DNA of 64,000 bases from Caccousia sp900752115 (GCA_902472225.1 CABRNB010000002.1:9820-73819); one strand, 5' to 3'. Positions 53,521-62,029 are shown, counted from the stretch's first letter. Notes: a model not told the origin generated them from the letters alone. Made by a program: numbers and translations.

Positions 53521-53841
53521 TTATTTCATCAGCTTTTTGAGCAGCAGAGCCTTTTCAATGGAGCCGTCGATTTTAAGCTTGCGGAAGGTGAAGGCCGCGA
53601 CAGGATCCAGCTGTCCGGAGGCGATCTTGATCAATGTTTCCGCCGAGCAGGTAAAGCGGGCGTCCCGGTCGTGGTAGTCGTACGGCTCCACAGAAAGCTT
53701 ACCGTTTTTGAGCTCCACATAGAAGGTTCCGGCTGCCTCGCCTGTGATATCAATTTGGTAGGCGACGTTCTCATGAATGTCACTTACATCGGCCTGCATC
53801 AGCTTTTCTTTTGCTTTTTCAAAAAATTCCTGAAATGTCAT
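53521..53841 (-). CDS. SCP2 sterol-carrier-like domain protein
   Basis: The product is 106 residues: one SCP2-fold domain with VAYQIDITGEAAGTFYVELK near 25-45 and FTCSAETLIKIASGQLDPVA near 62-82, ending FTFRKLKIDGSIEKALLLKKL, all typical of the family. It probably binds a lipid or acyl compound in the cytosol. The ATG at 53841 follows GAAGGAGG; the longer open frame to 53949 is not supported. It is followed by DUF3267. Confidence 0.88.
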   Translation of the reverse strand: MTFQEFFEKAKEKLMQADVSDIHENVAYQIDITGEAAGTFYVELKNGKLSVEPYDYHDRDARFTCSAETLIKIASGQLDPVAAFTFRKLKIDGSIEKALLLKKLMK

Positions 53842-53888
53842 ATCGGTGTCCTCCTTCTTTTTTGCACTGAAAAAAGACGCTGTGTTTT

Positions 53889-54443
53889 TCAGTGTTCCCG
53901 TTTTCTCCATTCCGTTTCCAGAATTCCATAGAGCATAATATCCGTCCAATGGCCGGTATTATTGCGGATGTGGCTGCGCAGTACACCTTCCGGCTTCATG
54001 CCCAGCCGGAGCATCAGGCGTACCGATCGATTGCCGTCCGTTGTTTCCGCAAACACGCGGTGTGCATGCCGGACCGTGAAGGCATAGGATAAAAGCGCCC
54101 GGCAGGCTTCTTGCGCGTATCCCATTCCCCAGTATTGACGGTTGAAGAACCATCCGGCTTCATAGACGTCTGCCGTTTCTTCCCGAAAGAGGAGATACCC
54201 GATCATTTTTCCGGATTCCTTGTGTACGGCTGCGATTGCCCCGCGCTTTCCAATGCAGAATTCCGTAAGGAAATGCCTGGTACGCTCCGGACTGTAGACA
54301 GATTCTGAGAATCGCATGGTTTCGCTGTCCCCCAGAATCTCCTGCAGATCGGTGTGATCCTCCGGAGAGAAGAAGCGAAGAAGCAGACGGTTCGTTTCCA
54401 TCAGAATACCGCTTGCAGCAGAAGAGGAGAGTGGAAGTGTCAT
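53889..54443 (-). CDS. GNAT-family N-acetyltransferase (RimJ/RimL-like)
   Basis: The product is 184 residues, or 170 from an internal ATG at 54401 whose METNRLLLRFF is the usual family start. The acetyl-CoA site is in NRQYWGMGYAQEACRALLSYA near 103-123, followed by FAETTDGNRSVRLMLRLGM. Its start ATG overlaps the stop of the transporter ATPase (ATGA), so it is the last gene of the T-box operon. It may acetylate the imported compound or its product, which is inference from position. Confidence 0.87.
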   Translation of the reverse strand: MTLPLSSSAASGILMETNRLLLRFFSPEDHTDLQEILGDSETMRFSESVYSPERTRHFLTEFCIGKRGAIAAVHKESGKMIGYLLFREETADVYEAGWFFNRQYWGMGYAQEACRALLSYAFTVRHAHRVFAETTDGNRSVRLMLRLGMKPEGVLRSHIRNNTGHWTDIMLYGILETEWRKREH

Positions 54444-55240
54444 ATGGATAGCCTGGTGCGATCGGAAAGCGTCTGCTTGGCCGAACGGACAAAGAGATCG
54501 ACCAGTTTCTCCGGCGTCATGGCGTCGCGCTCTTCGCCGGAAATATCGAGCAAAAGCTTTCCGCTGTCCATCATGATGGTGCGGTTGCCGAAGCGCAGGG
54601 CCTGATCCATGTCGTGGGTGATCATAAGAGCCGTCAGGCCGCGATCGGAAATAATCTCTTTTGTAATCTGCAGTACCTTCTGTGCCGTGCCGGGATCGAG
54701 AGCCGCCGTGTGCTCGTCGAGAAGCAGAAGCTTAGGCCTTGCGATAGTCGCCATCAGGAGGGCGGCGGCTTGCCGCTGTCCGCCGGAGAGCAGTCCCATC
54801 TTTGTTTTCATCCGATCCTCAAGTCCGAGGTCAAGGGTGGCGAGAAGTTCACGGAAATAGGCGGAGTCTTTCTTGTTGACCGCGAAAAAGTGGTGCGTTG
54901 ATTTGCGCGTGTAGGCGAGCGCGAGGTTTTCCTCGATCGTCATGTTCGGCGCCGTTCCGCGCAGCGGGTTCTGATACAGACAGCCGATATTAAGCGCGCG
55001 CTTGTAATCCTTCTCGTAGGTGATATCCTCGCCGTCAAGCAGGATGCTGCCTGCGTCGGGAAGAAATTTTCCCAGGATGGCATTGAACAGCGTCGATTTA
55101 CCCGCGCCGTTGGAACCGAGAATCGTGATAAAATCTCCCTTGGCGACCTCAAGAGAAAAGTCATGCAGAGCATGCTTTTCGTTCGGTGTGCCCGCCTCAA
55201 ATTTCTTTGTCAGGTGCGTGATGGTCAGCTGAGCGTTCAT
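54440..55240 (-). CDS. ABC importer ATP-binding protein (TrpZ-like)
   Basis: The product is 266 residues. Walker A is GSNGAGKST near 43, the signature LSGGQRQAAALLM near 155, Walker B LLLLDEHTAALD near 177 and the switch His in MITHDMDQA near 208. DEHTAALD with His after the catalytic Glu is typical of ATPases that work with the TrpX-type binding protein family. It overlaps the permease stop (ATGA) and the GNAT start (ATGA). It energises uptake through the permease encoded next. Confidence 0.92.
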   Translation of the reverse strand: MNAQLTITHLTKKFEAGTPNEKHALHDFSLEVAKGDFITILGSNGAGKSTLFNAILGKFLPDAGSILLDGEDITYEKDYKRALNIGCLYQNPLRGTAPNMTIEENLALAYTRKSTHHFFAVNKKDSAYFRELLATLDLGLEDRMKTKMGLLSGGQRQAAALLMATIARPKLLLLDEHTAALDPGTAQKVLQITKEIISDRGLTALMITHDMDQALRFGNRTIMMDSGKLLLDISGEERDAMTPEKLVDLFVRSAKQTLSDRTRLSI

Positions 55241-56193
55241 GCGTGCTCCCCCTTTCTTGCGGCCAGACGGGCTTTACGGATCGCCAGCTTGCGCTTGGCA
55301 AGCGGGAGCGTCAGGGCAAGAGCCACGATCACGGCGGAGAGAAGCTTGACGGCGTAGCTTGGCATGTTGACTTTATACGCAAACTGAAGAATCAGCCGGT
55401 AAGCGGCGGAGCCCGCGACAGCCGAGATCACACCCAGCGTGACGCTGCGGCGGCCAAAGAGCACCTGTCCGATGATGACGGAGGCCAGACCTACCACGAG
55501 CATGCCGCTGCCGTTGTTCAGATCGGCGTAGCGCTGCTGCTGGCAGAGCAGACTGCCGGAAAGGGCAACCAAAGCGTTGGCAAGGACAATACCGAGAATG
55601 CGGGAAGCATCGGCGTTGATAGAGGATGAACGAACCATCTCCTCGTTGTCGCCTGTCGCGCGGATTGCCATGCCGGGACGTGTCTTGAAAAAGACGCAGA
55701 GCAGGGCGGCGACCGCGGCCACAATCAGAGCGGTCAGGATCAGAACGTTTGCGTTGGTGTCAAGGCTGGGGAAAAGGCCGGAAAACATCTTATAAATGGT
55801 GTTGCTGGAGACGAAAACCTCGCTTCCGCTTTCGTTGGTTTCCGCTGTCTGCAGATACAGATTGGACTGTCCGCCGAGTACCGTGTAGTTGACAGTATAC
55901 AACCCTGTCATGGTCAGGATACCGGCAAGGATTGCGTTGATCCGCAGCTTTGTCTGCAGGAAGCCCGTTACAAAACCCGCCGCCGCACCGGCCAGAGTTC
56001 CGGCCAGCAGGGCGAGAATCGGATGGGAGGCGATGGTCACGACAGCGCAGACCGTCATGCCGAACACGAGACTGCCGTCGATCGTCAGATCCGGCGTGTT
56101 CAGAATTTTGAAGGCGATAAAGACGCCCATTGCCATCGGTGCATACAGCATGCCCTGGCTCAGAGCGGACAGAATCAGGTTGACGTACTCCAT
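55237..56193 (-). CDS. ABC importer permease (TrpY-like)
   Basis: The product is 318 residues with about eight to nine membrane helices of the branched-chain-amino-acid/TrpY permease type. MAMGVFIAFKILNTPDLTIDG near 21-41 and RATGDNEEMVRSSSINAD near 176-194 (the coupling loop) are characteristic. GGAGG precedes the ATG. It forms the membrane channel with the neighbouring ATPase; family relatives transport amino acids, with tryptophan the predicted substrate of the TrpXYZ group. Confidence 0.92.
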   Translation of the reverse strand: MEYVNLILSALSQGMLYAPMAMGVFIAFKILNTPDLTIDGSLVFGMTVCAVVTIASHPILALLAGTLAGAAAGFVTGFLQTKLRINAILAGILTMTGLYTVNYTVLGGQSNLYLQTAETNESGSEVFVSSNTIYKMFSGLFPSLDTNANVLILTALIVAAVAALLCVFFKTRPGMAIRATGDNEEMVRSSSINADASRILGIVLANALVALSGSLLCQQQRYADLNNGSGMLVVGLASVIIGQVLFGRRSVTLGVISAVAGSAAYRLILQFAYKVNMPSYAVKLLSAVIVALALTLPLAKRKLAIRKARLAARKGEHA

Positions 56194-56214
56194 GTTGTCT
56201 TGTTCCTCCGTTGT

Positions 56215-57213
56215 TTATTCGCCGAAATGGCTTGTGCCGTCGGCCTCGACCAGCACCGTATAACCCTCGAGCATTTCATCAGAGAGCGTGAGACCGAGTG
56301 TATCGGCGGCCTGCAGGTTGACAAACTTGGCGTACTCGGACAGCGTCTCATAAGGGATCTCGGAGGGCTTCGTACCGTCGGCCACCTTGAGGATCATGGC
56401 AGCTGTCTGCTCGCCGAGCGTAACATAGTTGACGCCCGTCGTAGCAAAGCCGCCGTCGGCTACCATTGAATCCGCGCCGCAGTAGACCGGAATGCCCTTC
56501 GAGTAGGCGGCGTCGGTGTACGTCGGCATGGCGGAGGCAATCGCATTGTCGTTGCCCGTGTAGAGTGCGTCGACGCCCTTCGAGATCAGAGCCTCAACGG
56601 CGGTCGGCAGCTCGGAAAGATTTGCAATAGAGGACTCCTCATAGGCGATTCCGTTTTCCTCGCAGTAGGCCTTCGCCGCATTGATGGTGGAGACGGAATT
56701 GGTTTCACTGGAGGTATAGAGGAAGCCGATTTTCTCAAAGTCGGGCTGGAAGTGCTCGATCAGCTTCACGATTTCGTCGGCAGGGATGTTGTTCGAAACA
56801 CCGGTGATGTTTTCGCAGTCGGAGCCCGTCAGGCCGGCGGCGTCGGGGTCGGAGACAGCGGAGAAGATGATCGGCGTATCGTCTCCCTCAAAGACGGCTT
56901 TCGCACTCTGTGCGGTGCCTGTCGCAATCGGAACGACAATGTCGACGCCCTCCGAGCGAAGGTTCTGCATGATGGTGGAAAGAGCGGAGGTGTCGTTGTT
57001 TGCGTTCTCCGTCACGATCTCAATATCGTCGCGTCCGGCCGCCTCAAGCTCGGAAATAATGGTGTCGCGGATCTGGTCGAGAGAGGTATGGCTCATCGGC
57101 TGTACGATGGCCACCTTAATTTTTCCGCCGTTTTCCTCGCAGCCTGTGGCGAAGAGAGAGAGGCAAAGCGCAGCGGCGGTCAAAAGAGCAAGAAGCTTGG
57201 AATGCTTTTTCAT
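56215..57213 (-). CDS. ABC importer substrate-binding lipoprotein (TrpX-like, ABC_sub_bind)
   Basis: The product is 332 residues. The signal ends in a lipobox with Cys25 (LSLFATGC). The body follows the ABC_sub_bind family: KVAIVQPMSHTSLDQIRDTI near 32, NNDTSALSTIMQNLRSEGVD near 70 and ADSMVADGGFATTGVNY near 245. Members next to TrpY/TrpZ-type genes are predicted tryptophan binders, often under T-box control. The ATG at 57213 follows GGAAAGGAAG. It comes after the dehydrogenase gene with a 118-base gap holding a GC-rich hairpin without T-run. Confidence 0.9.
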   Translation of the reverse strand: MKKHSKLLALLTAAALCLSLFATGCEENGGKIKVAIVQPMSHTSLDQIRDTIISELEAAGRDDIEIVTENANNDTSALSTIMQNLRSEGVDIVVPIATGTAQSAKAVFEGDDTPIIFSAVSDPDAAGLTGSDCENITGVSNNIPADEIVKLIEHFQPDFEKIGFLYTSSETNSVSTINAAKAYCEENGIAYEESSIANLSELPTAVEALISKGVDALYTGNDNAIASAMPTYTDAAYSKGIPVYCGADSMVADGGFATTGVNYVTLGEQTAAMILKVADGTKPSEIPYETLSEYAKFVNLQAADTLGLTLSDEMLEGYTVLVEADGTSHFGE

Positions 57214-57331
57214 ATGGGATAACTTCCTTTCCGGTTGTATTTTAAGTAAAAGAGCAAATGGAAGCGTTCTATACCGGTGCATAGCTCCGGCACATGAGGG
57301 GCCCCCGGCGGGGGACCTTTAAAAGCTGCTT

Positions 57332-58270
57332 TCAATCCAGCGGGGCAATTTCCTGCGCCATCGCAATATGCTTGCGGATGATATCGCAGGAGCGGTTCAG
57401 CGCCTCCTGTTCGTCAGGCGTCAAAGGCAGCTCAACGATTCGCTCCGCGCCGTCCTTTCCAATGACGCACGGAACGCCGCAGTGTACGCCCTCCTGTCCG
57501 TATTCGCCGCACAGCTGAACGGAGACAGGAAGCACAGCCTTGCGATCGAGGAGGATGGTTTCCGCCAGAAAGGCGGCGGCCTGCCCGATGCCGAATTCGG
57601 TTGAACCTTTTCCGTTGATGATGTCCATACCGATCAGGTGCGTACGCTCCAGGAGCTTCGCGCGATCAACGGCAGGATAAGCGTCGAGAGCCAAGCCTCC
57701 CGCGCGGATCGCGGAGAAGGGAATCATGGAAGAATCTCCGTGCTCACCGAGAGCATAAGCCGTAATGGAATGTCGGGAAAGCCCCGTTTCCTCGGAAAGC
57801 GTGCGGATGAGGCGGGCTGTATCAAGCAGCGTGCCGGTGCTGAAAACACGGCTGCGCGAAAAGCGCAGGCCGCGGCGCAGATAATCGGCCACAATGTCAG
57901 CGGGGTTTGTAATGGAAACAACAATGCCGCGCGGCGGATACGGTGCGAGCTGATCAAGAAGTTCCCTGGCCATCTTCACGGAATCACCGAGAAGATCGAG
58001 CCGTGTCTGGCCCGGCAGTCTTGCCTTGCCGATTGCGACAAAAATCAGAGCAGCGTCGGCGCAGTCGGCATAATCGCCTGCGCGCACCAGAGTGTCATCG
58101 GAGGGGAAGGTGAGGGCGTCTGCGACGTCCATCGCCTGGGCGGTGGCCTTGCCGGGCTCCTTGTCGACGAGAACAATTTCCTGTGCACACCGTCGCCAGC
58201 AGAGTGCCTGCGCGACATGAGAGCCCACATGGCCTGCGCCGAGAATGACGATCTTGCGGTGTTCTGACAT
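57332..58270 (-). CDS. lactate/malate dehydrogenase-family 2-oxoacid reductase under T-box control
   Basis: The product is 312 residues. The NAD site is ILGAGHVGSHVAQAL at 9-23, with the acid residue Asp in IVLVDKEPG. The catalytic set is present: SITNPAD, Asp in GTLLDTARL and His in LGEHGDSSM. In the substrate loop GKARLPGQTRLDL the residue aligned with the pyruvate-specifying Gln102 of lactate dehydrogenase is Arg, as in malate dehydrogenases, while the rest of the loop is lactate-dehydrogenase-like. So the substrate is uncertain and may be a non-standard 2-oxoacid. The ATG follows AAAGGA right after the T-box terminator. Confidence 0.87.
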   Translation of the reverse strand: MSEHRKIVILGAGHVGSHVAQALCWRRCAQEIVLVDKEPGKATAQAMDVADALTFPSDDTLVRAGDYADCADAALIFVAIGKARLPGQTRLDLLGDSVKMARELLDQLAPYPPRGIVVSITNPADIVADYLRRGLRFSRSRVFSTGTLLDTARLIRTLSEETGLSRHSITAYALGEHGDSSMIPFSAIRAGGLALDAYPAVDRAKLLERTHLIGMDIINGKGSTEFGIGQAAAFLAETILLDRKAVLPVSVQLCGEYGQEGVHCGVPCVIGKDGAERIVELPLTPDEQEALNRSCDIIRKHIAMAQEIAPLD

Positions 58271-58290
58271 AGAAATCATCCTTTCCAAGA

Positions 58291-58560
58291 TAAATAAAAA
58301 GCCCTTGACTGCAAGCAGCGTTGCAGTCAAGGGCGAAACAAACCATTTCGCGGTGCCACCTTGATTTCCGTCCCGCCAGGGGACGCTCAGCGAGATACCA
58401 GCATATCTCCGGCCGCTCACGCGGGCCTTCACGTCGGCGCATTTAACGCCGCCCTCCGCAGACCATATTATTCAGCATTTCATACGGAGCTTGCACCATC
58501 CTCCGCTCGCTGGAAAGAAACCCTCTGATTTTTTTCTGCATCATCGGTTTGTTGAATTTT
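58291..58560 (-). promoter_or_regulatory. T-box riboswitch leader
   Basis: Read on the minus strand: stem I with the distal AGCGAGCGGAGGATGGTG...AAGCTCCG arm (about 58480-58515), stem III-like GAGAT/ATCTC and GTCCC/GGGAC hairpins, the T-box AAGGTGGCACCGCG (58349-58362), then a perfect 14-bp terminator (58301-58314 with 58321-58334) and a T-run (58291-58300), just before the dehydrogenase. The basal stem GCAG/CTGC puts TGG (58463-58465) in the specifier position; ATG or AAT shifted by one or a few bases are less likely. Uncharged tRNA would open the operon. Confidence 0.9.
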
Positions 58561-59746
58561 CTCTCATACTATAGCCTTTTTTTCTGCATTTGTCAAGCTT
58601 TTTCGGGGAATTGGCCGCTGCGGCTTCTTCCGCAAGACGGCAGATATCGAGGGCGGCTTCCGGATTTACGTTCTCGGCCTGCCTTTTTTTCATGGCTTCA
58701 AGACGGGCCGGAGTCTTTTTATCACACAGAACATGCAAAAGGCCTAGCGTCGATTTTGCGCCGAGGCTCATTCCGTTTTGCGTAAAAAAGCGGTAGTTTT
58801 TCGATTCGCATCCGGGAATGGGGGAGAAATGCACAAGCGGTGCGCCCGATACGGCGGCTTCGGTGGAGGAGAGACCGCCCGGCTTGCTGATGAGAAGATC
58901 AGCAGCCCGCATATAGTCGGCCATCTGATTGGTTTGAGAGAGAATACGGACGGACGGATCTTTTTTGCAGCGCCGCCGCAGACATTGATACAGTCTGCGG
59001 TTGTTTCCGCACACGACGACCAGTCTGCATGCAGGACGTCTGTGTGCGCTCAGCTCAAAAAGGCGGACGGCGCCTTTGATTTTTCCTGCCCCGATGCTTC
59101 CTCCCGCCAGGAGAATGCAGGGGGAATCCTCTGAGAGCTGGAGGCGGCGCCGGGCTTCCGGTTTGCTCTCGGGCGTGCGGAACGATTTTCGCACCGGAAT
59201 GCCGAGAGGGCGGATCTGCTCGGGACGAAAGCCGAAGCGCAGAAATTCATTTGTCAGTTTGGGGGAAGGAATCACGCAGTAGTCGCAGTCCACCTCTTCA
59301 AAAAAGGGAATGCAGGCGTAATCGGTAGCGATCAAAATCAGTGGAGGGAGTGGAACGCCGCGCCGTTTCAGACGTGTCAGGAGCATGCCGGGAAAGACGT
59401 GTGTCGCCAGGATCACCTGATAGGAATGGGAGTTCAAATACTGCTCCATCACTTTTTCAGCCGCTCGGTTTGCCTGATAGACGGGGGAGCGAACCGGCAG
59501 CCGCCGGTATGCTTCTCCTGCAAGGTAAGCGCAGCCGAAGACCCAGGGAGCCCGCTGTACAGTGCGGATGTAAGCGTTGTTGATACGAGAGGCGGCGCGG
59601 CTTCCGAGAAGCTCATAAGGGTTCAGCAAATCAACCCGGTGCCCCCGGCTTTCCAGGGCTTCCTTGACGGCCAGTGCGGCCGTATTGTGACCGCCGCCTG
59701 TGCCGCAGGTCAGAATCAGTGCATCCATAGAAGTTTTACCCGGCAT
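58541..59746 (-). CDS. MGDG-synthase/processive-type GT28-like glycosyltransferase
   Basis: The product is 401 residues (395 from an internal ATG at 59728). The N-terminal domain begins ALILTCGTGGGHNTAALAVKE, the mark of the monogalactosyldiacylglycerol synthase family. The donor site is ADLLISKPGGLSSTEAAVSG near 275-295. Such enzymes add hexose to diacylglycerol at the membrane. It overlaps the end of plsY by 31 bases, which fits a joint role in membrane lipid synthesis. Its 3' end overlaps the T-box operon promoter. Confidence 0.88.
   Translation of the reverse strand: MPGKTSMDALILTCGTGGGHNTAALAVKEALESRGHRVDLLNPYELLGSRAASRINNAYIRTVQRAPWVFGCAYLAGEAYRRLPVRSPVYQANRAAEKVMEQYLNSHSYQVILATHVFPGMLLTRLKRRGVPLPPLILIATDYACIPFFEEVDCDYCVIPSPKLTNEFLRFGFRPEQIRPLGIPVRKSFRTPESKPEARRRLQLSEDSPCILLAGGSIGAGKIKGAVRLFELSAHRRPACRLVVVCGNNRRLYQCLRRRCKKDPSVRILSQTNQMADYMRAADLLISKPGGLSSTEAAVSGAPLVHFSPIPGCESKNYRFFTQNGMSLGAKSTLGLLHVLCDKKTPARLEAMKKRQAENVNPEAALDICRLAEEAAAANSPKKLDKCRKKGYSMRENSTNR
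58568..58596 (-). promoter_or_regulatory. promoter of the T-box operon
   Basis: On the minus strand, TTGACA (58591-58596) and TATAGT (58568-58573) are separated by 17 bases. It lies inside the 3' end of the glycosyltransferase gene. Confidence 0.85.
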
Positions 59747-60339
59747 TTTTCACGTTTCTCCTTGCTGGTCAGAAGCTTTCCGATCACCACCGCGGCGATC
59801 ACCAGGAAGCCTCCCGGATTGGCGCAGCAGCCGGTCAGCCAAATAGCTGCCGCCGTGCAAAGATAGGTAACGATAGTTCGGTAATAGTGCGGGCATATCC
59901 GCAGAACCGTGGAAAAAAGAAGAAAAAAAGCGGCGAACCACCAGAACGGCGTGCTCTGAGGCCACAGTCCCAGCAGGCAGCCGAAGGTGACTGCGATTCC
60001 TTTTCCTCCGCGGAATCGGAAAAAGAGGGGGAACACATGTCCGATAACGGGAGCGGCAATGATGAGGGCGGAGAAGAACCCGGGAAGGGGTGGCGCAGGC
60101 GGTCGTTTTGTAAAAAGAAACACGGGCAGAAACCCCTTGAGCAGCTCGCACACAAGGGTCAGCGCACCGCACCAGAAGCCGCCGTAGAGAAATGCGTTTG
60201 CCGTGCCGGGATTGCCGTCACGGCTTTTTTCCGTAACATCTCCGCGCCGCAGCAAGCCGGAAAAAACGCGGGCATAGAGCACGCTGCCGGACAGGTAGCC
60301 GGTCAGCAGATACAAAAGCCCCTGTTCCATATCCATCAT
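59716..60339 (-). CDS. plsY: glycerol-3-phosphate acyltransferase PlsY
   Basis: The product is 207 residues with about five membrane helices. The three conserved loops are visible: GSVLYARVFSG near 18, DGNPGTANAFLYGG near 40 and GHVFPLFFRFRGGKGIAV near 98. PlsY acylates glycerol-3-phosphate with acyl-phosphate. Three ATGs (60339, 60336, 60330) follow AGAGGAAGG, so the start is uncertain by a few codons. It is somewhat divergent in its C-terminal part. It couples to the glycosyltransferase gene. Confidence 0.88.
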   Translation of the reverse strand: MMDMEQGLLYLLTGYLSGSVLYARVFSGLLRRGDVTEKSRDGNPGTANAFLYGGFWCGALTLVCELLKGFLPVFLFTKRPPAPPLPGFFSALIIAAPVIGHVFPLFFRFRGGKGIAVTFGCLLGLWPQSTPFWWFAAFFLLFSTVLRICPHYYRTIVTYLCTAAAIWLTGCCANPGGFLVIAAVVIGKLLTSKEKREKCRVKLLWMH

Positions 60340-60460
60340 CCTTCCTCTTTCAGCTAGTATATTCTCATTTGACCTGCATTATCTATAACAGGACAGGGAG
60401 AACAGAGCAGGCGCAGAACTTTTCCGGACATCTGCACGGAAAAGATTGCGGCTGTCCTTT

Positions 60461-60509
60461 GAAAAAATGAAACGAAGCGGCGATTCCCCAGAGAGGTTCG
60501 CCGCTCCGT
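60461..60509 (-). terminator. intrinsic terminator after the Xaa-Pro peptidase gene
   Basis: ACGAAGCGGCGA (60472-60483) pairs with TCGCCGCTCCGT (60498-60509) with one mismatch, followed by a T-run on the minus strand. Confidence 0.85.
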
Positions 60510-60514
60510 AACGG

Positions 60515-61594
60515 TTATCCGACAATCTGCAGATCCTTTGAGTATGCGTTGAGTACTTCGCAGCCCGTCTCCGTGACGAGCACAAGATCCTCAATGCGCA
60601 CACCAAGTTTTCCCGGAAGATAAATGCCAGGCTCCACCGAAAACACCATACCAGGCTCTGCGATGACTTCGGAAACAGAGCTGTTGTCCGGCGGCTCATG
60701 GCATTCCAAACCGATGCCGTGACCCAGACGGTGGGTGAAATACGGGCCGTACCCGGCTTTTTCAATGACTTCGCGCGCCGCATGATCAAACTCACGCATA
60801 GGCACACCGGGACGAATCACGGCTTCCGCTGCGAGGTTTGCTGCCCGTACCGTTTCATAAACGCGGCGGGCTTCGTCGGAAGCGGAGCGGAAAAAGACAG
60901 TACGCGTCATGTCGCACCAGTAATACGGTATCGGGATAAAAATGTCAAAGACGATGGAATCGCCATCGCGCACAACGGTTTGATTCGGTTCGTGGTGAGG
61001 ATCCGCGCCGTTTGGTCCGAAGCATACCAGCTGCCCATGACCGCGTCCTGCACCGGCTTCGCGGAATTTTTCCTCCACAAAGGCAGCAAGCTGTGACTCA
61101 ATTGCTCCTTCGCGTACTGCATCAATAGCGGCTGCAACAACGGAATCGTTGATTTTGGAGGCGCGGCGAAGAGCCTCGATCTCCTCGGCGTCCTTGCGCA
61201 TTCTTGCGTTGTCGACGGGCGCGCTGCCGAGCGCGGGAACGCAGTCTGGACGCTTGTTAAGCAAAGAGATCAGAAAACGGCTGGGCCATGCCTTGTCAAT
61301 GCCGATTTTTCCCGGTTTGACAAGACGGACGATATCGCGCAGCGGATCGTCGCTGTCATTGTGAAGGAAAAGTTCGCGCCCCGCTGCGGGCTGCAGGCCG
61401 AACAGATCGTTGCCGAAAAGGATCCGCCGCCCGCTGTCGTCGAGATAGAAGGCAAGCAAGCGTTCCATCGGCTCTACCCAGACGCCGGTCAGATAGTAGA
61501 CGGAGGCAGTGGAGGTAACGAGAATCTGGCTCAATCCCTCCTGCTCCATATTGCATAGCACCCGCTCGATACGGGCGTCGTAGACCGTGCTCAT
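60515..61594 (-). CDS. M24-family Xaa-Pro peptidase
   Basis: The product is 359 residues: an N-terminal creatinase-like domain, then a pita-bread metallopeptidase. Metal ligands are in VFDIFIPIPYYWCDMTRTVFF (two Asp), HRLGHGIGLECHEPP (His), FSVEPGIYLPG (Glu) and VRIEDLVLV (Glu). It removes N-terminal residues before proline or splits Xaa-Pro dipeptides in the cytosol. GAAAGGAG precedes the ATG. It is followed by plsY only after a terminator. Confidence 0.93.
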   Translation of the reverse strand: MSTVYDARIERVLCNMEQEGLSQILVTSTASVYYLTGVWVEPMERLLAFYLDDSGRRILFGNDLFGLQPAAGRELFLHNDSDDPLRDIVRLVKPGKIGIDKAWPSRFLISLLNKRPDCVPALGSAPVDNARMRKDAEEIEALRRASKINDSVVAAAIDAVREGAIESQLAAFVEEKFREAGAGRGHGQLVCFGPNGADPHHEPNQTVVRDGDSIVFDIFIPIPYYWCDMTRTVFFRSASDEARRVYETVRAANLAAEAVIRPGVPMREFDHAAREVIEKAGYGPYFTHRLGHGIGLECHEPPDNSSVSEVIAEPGMVFSVEPGIYLPGKLGVRIEDLVLVTETGCEVLNAYSKDLQIVG

Positions 61595-61627
61595 GGAAGG
61601 TTCTCCTTTCTGTGAAAGAAATGTTCC

Positions 61628-62029
61628 TTACGTATTCCAGTGTCCCTCATTTCCCTCGATCAGGGCAATCGAAGGGGCTTCGGGACAGTAGCGGACGGGT
61701 AACGTATCGCCGATCTCCACTCTGCCGAGAACGGGAGTTTTCCGCTGCCCAATTGGAATTTTTCCGATTCGGATCGCCTCGCTCCGAAGCTTCAGACTTT
61801 CTGAGACGTGCCAGAGCTGTCCGTTCGCCTGGTATTCCACTGTGACAACGGTTGGCCTGTCAATCCCTTTGCGGGAAAGGCTTGTGACAGTTCCCAGCAC
61901 GGAGGCAGTGCATCTTGCCGCTTTGTTTTTGCGCCGCTGTGCGGCAAGATGGAGGACCAGAGCCACAGCTGCGGCGGGAATGATCAAAAGAAAAGCAAAA
62001 ATCAGTAAAATCCAAAAGCCGTCATTCAC
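61628..62029 (-). CDS. small single-pass membrane protein with DUF3592-like outer domain
   Basis: The product is 133 residues starting at a GTG (62027-62029) eight bases after GGAGGGG; an in-frame ATG at 62074 lacks a site. One membrane segment (FWILLIFAFLLIIPAAAVALVL) is followed by a beta-rich region (TVVTVEYQANGQLWHVSESL, then RVEIGDTLPVRYCPEAPSIA). The VGDxVPVRYxPxxP-like end is seen in DUF3592 and related small domains. The function is unknown. It follows an ABC exporter gene in the same direction. Confidence 0.72.
   Translation of the reverse strand: MNDGFWILLIFAFLLIIPAAAVALVLHLAAQRRKNKAARCTASVLGTVTSLSRKGIDRPTVVTVEYQANGQLWHVSESLKLRSEAIRIGKIPIGQRKTPVLGRVEIGDTLPVRYCPEAPSIALIEGNEGHWNT

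Noticed and set aside
57294..57320. A terminator between the dehydrogenase and the TrpX-like gene
   Set aside because: The CCCCC/GGGGG hairpin has no T-run on the minus strand, so read-through into the importer is more likely.
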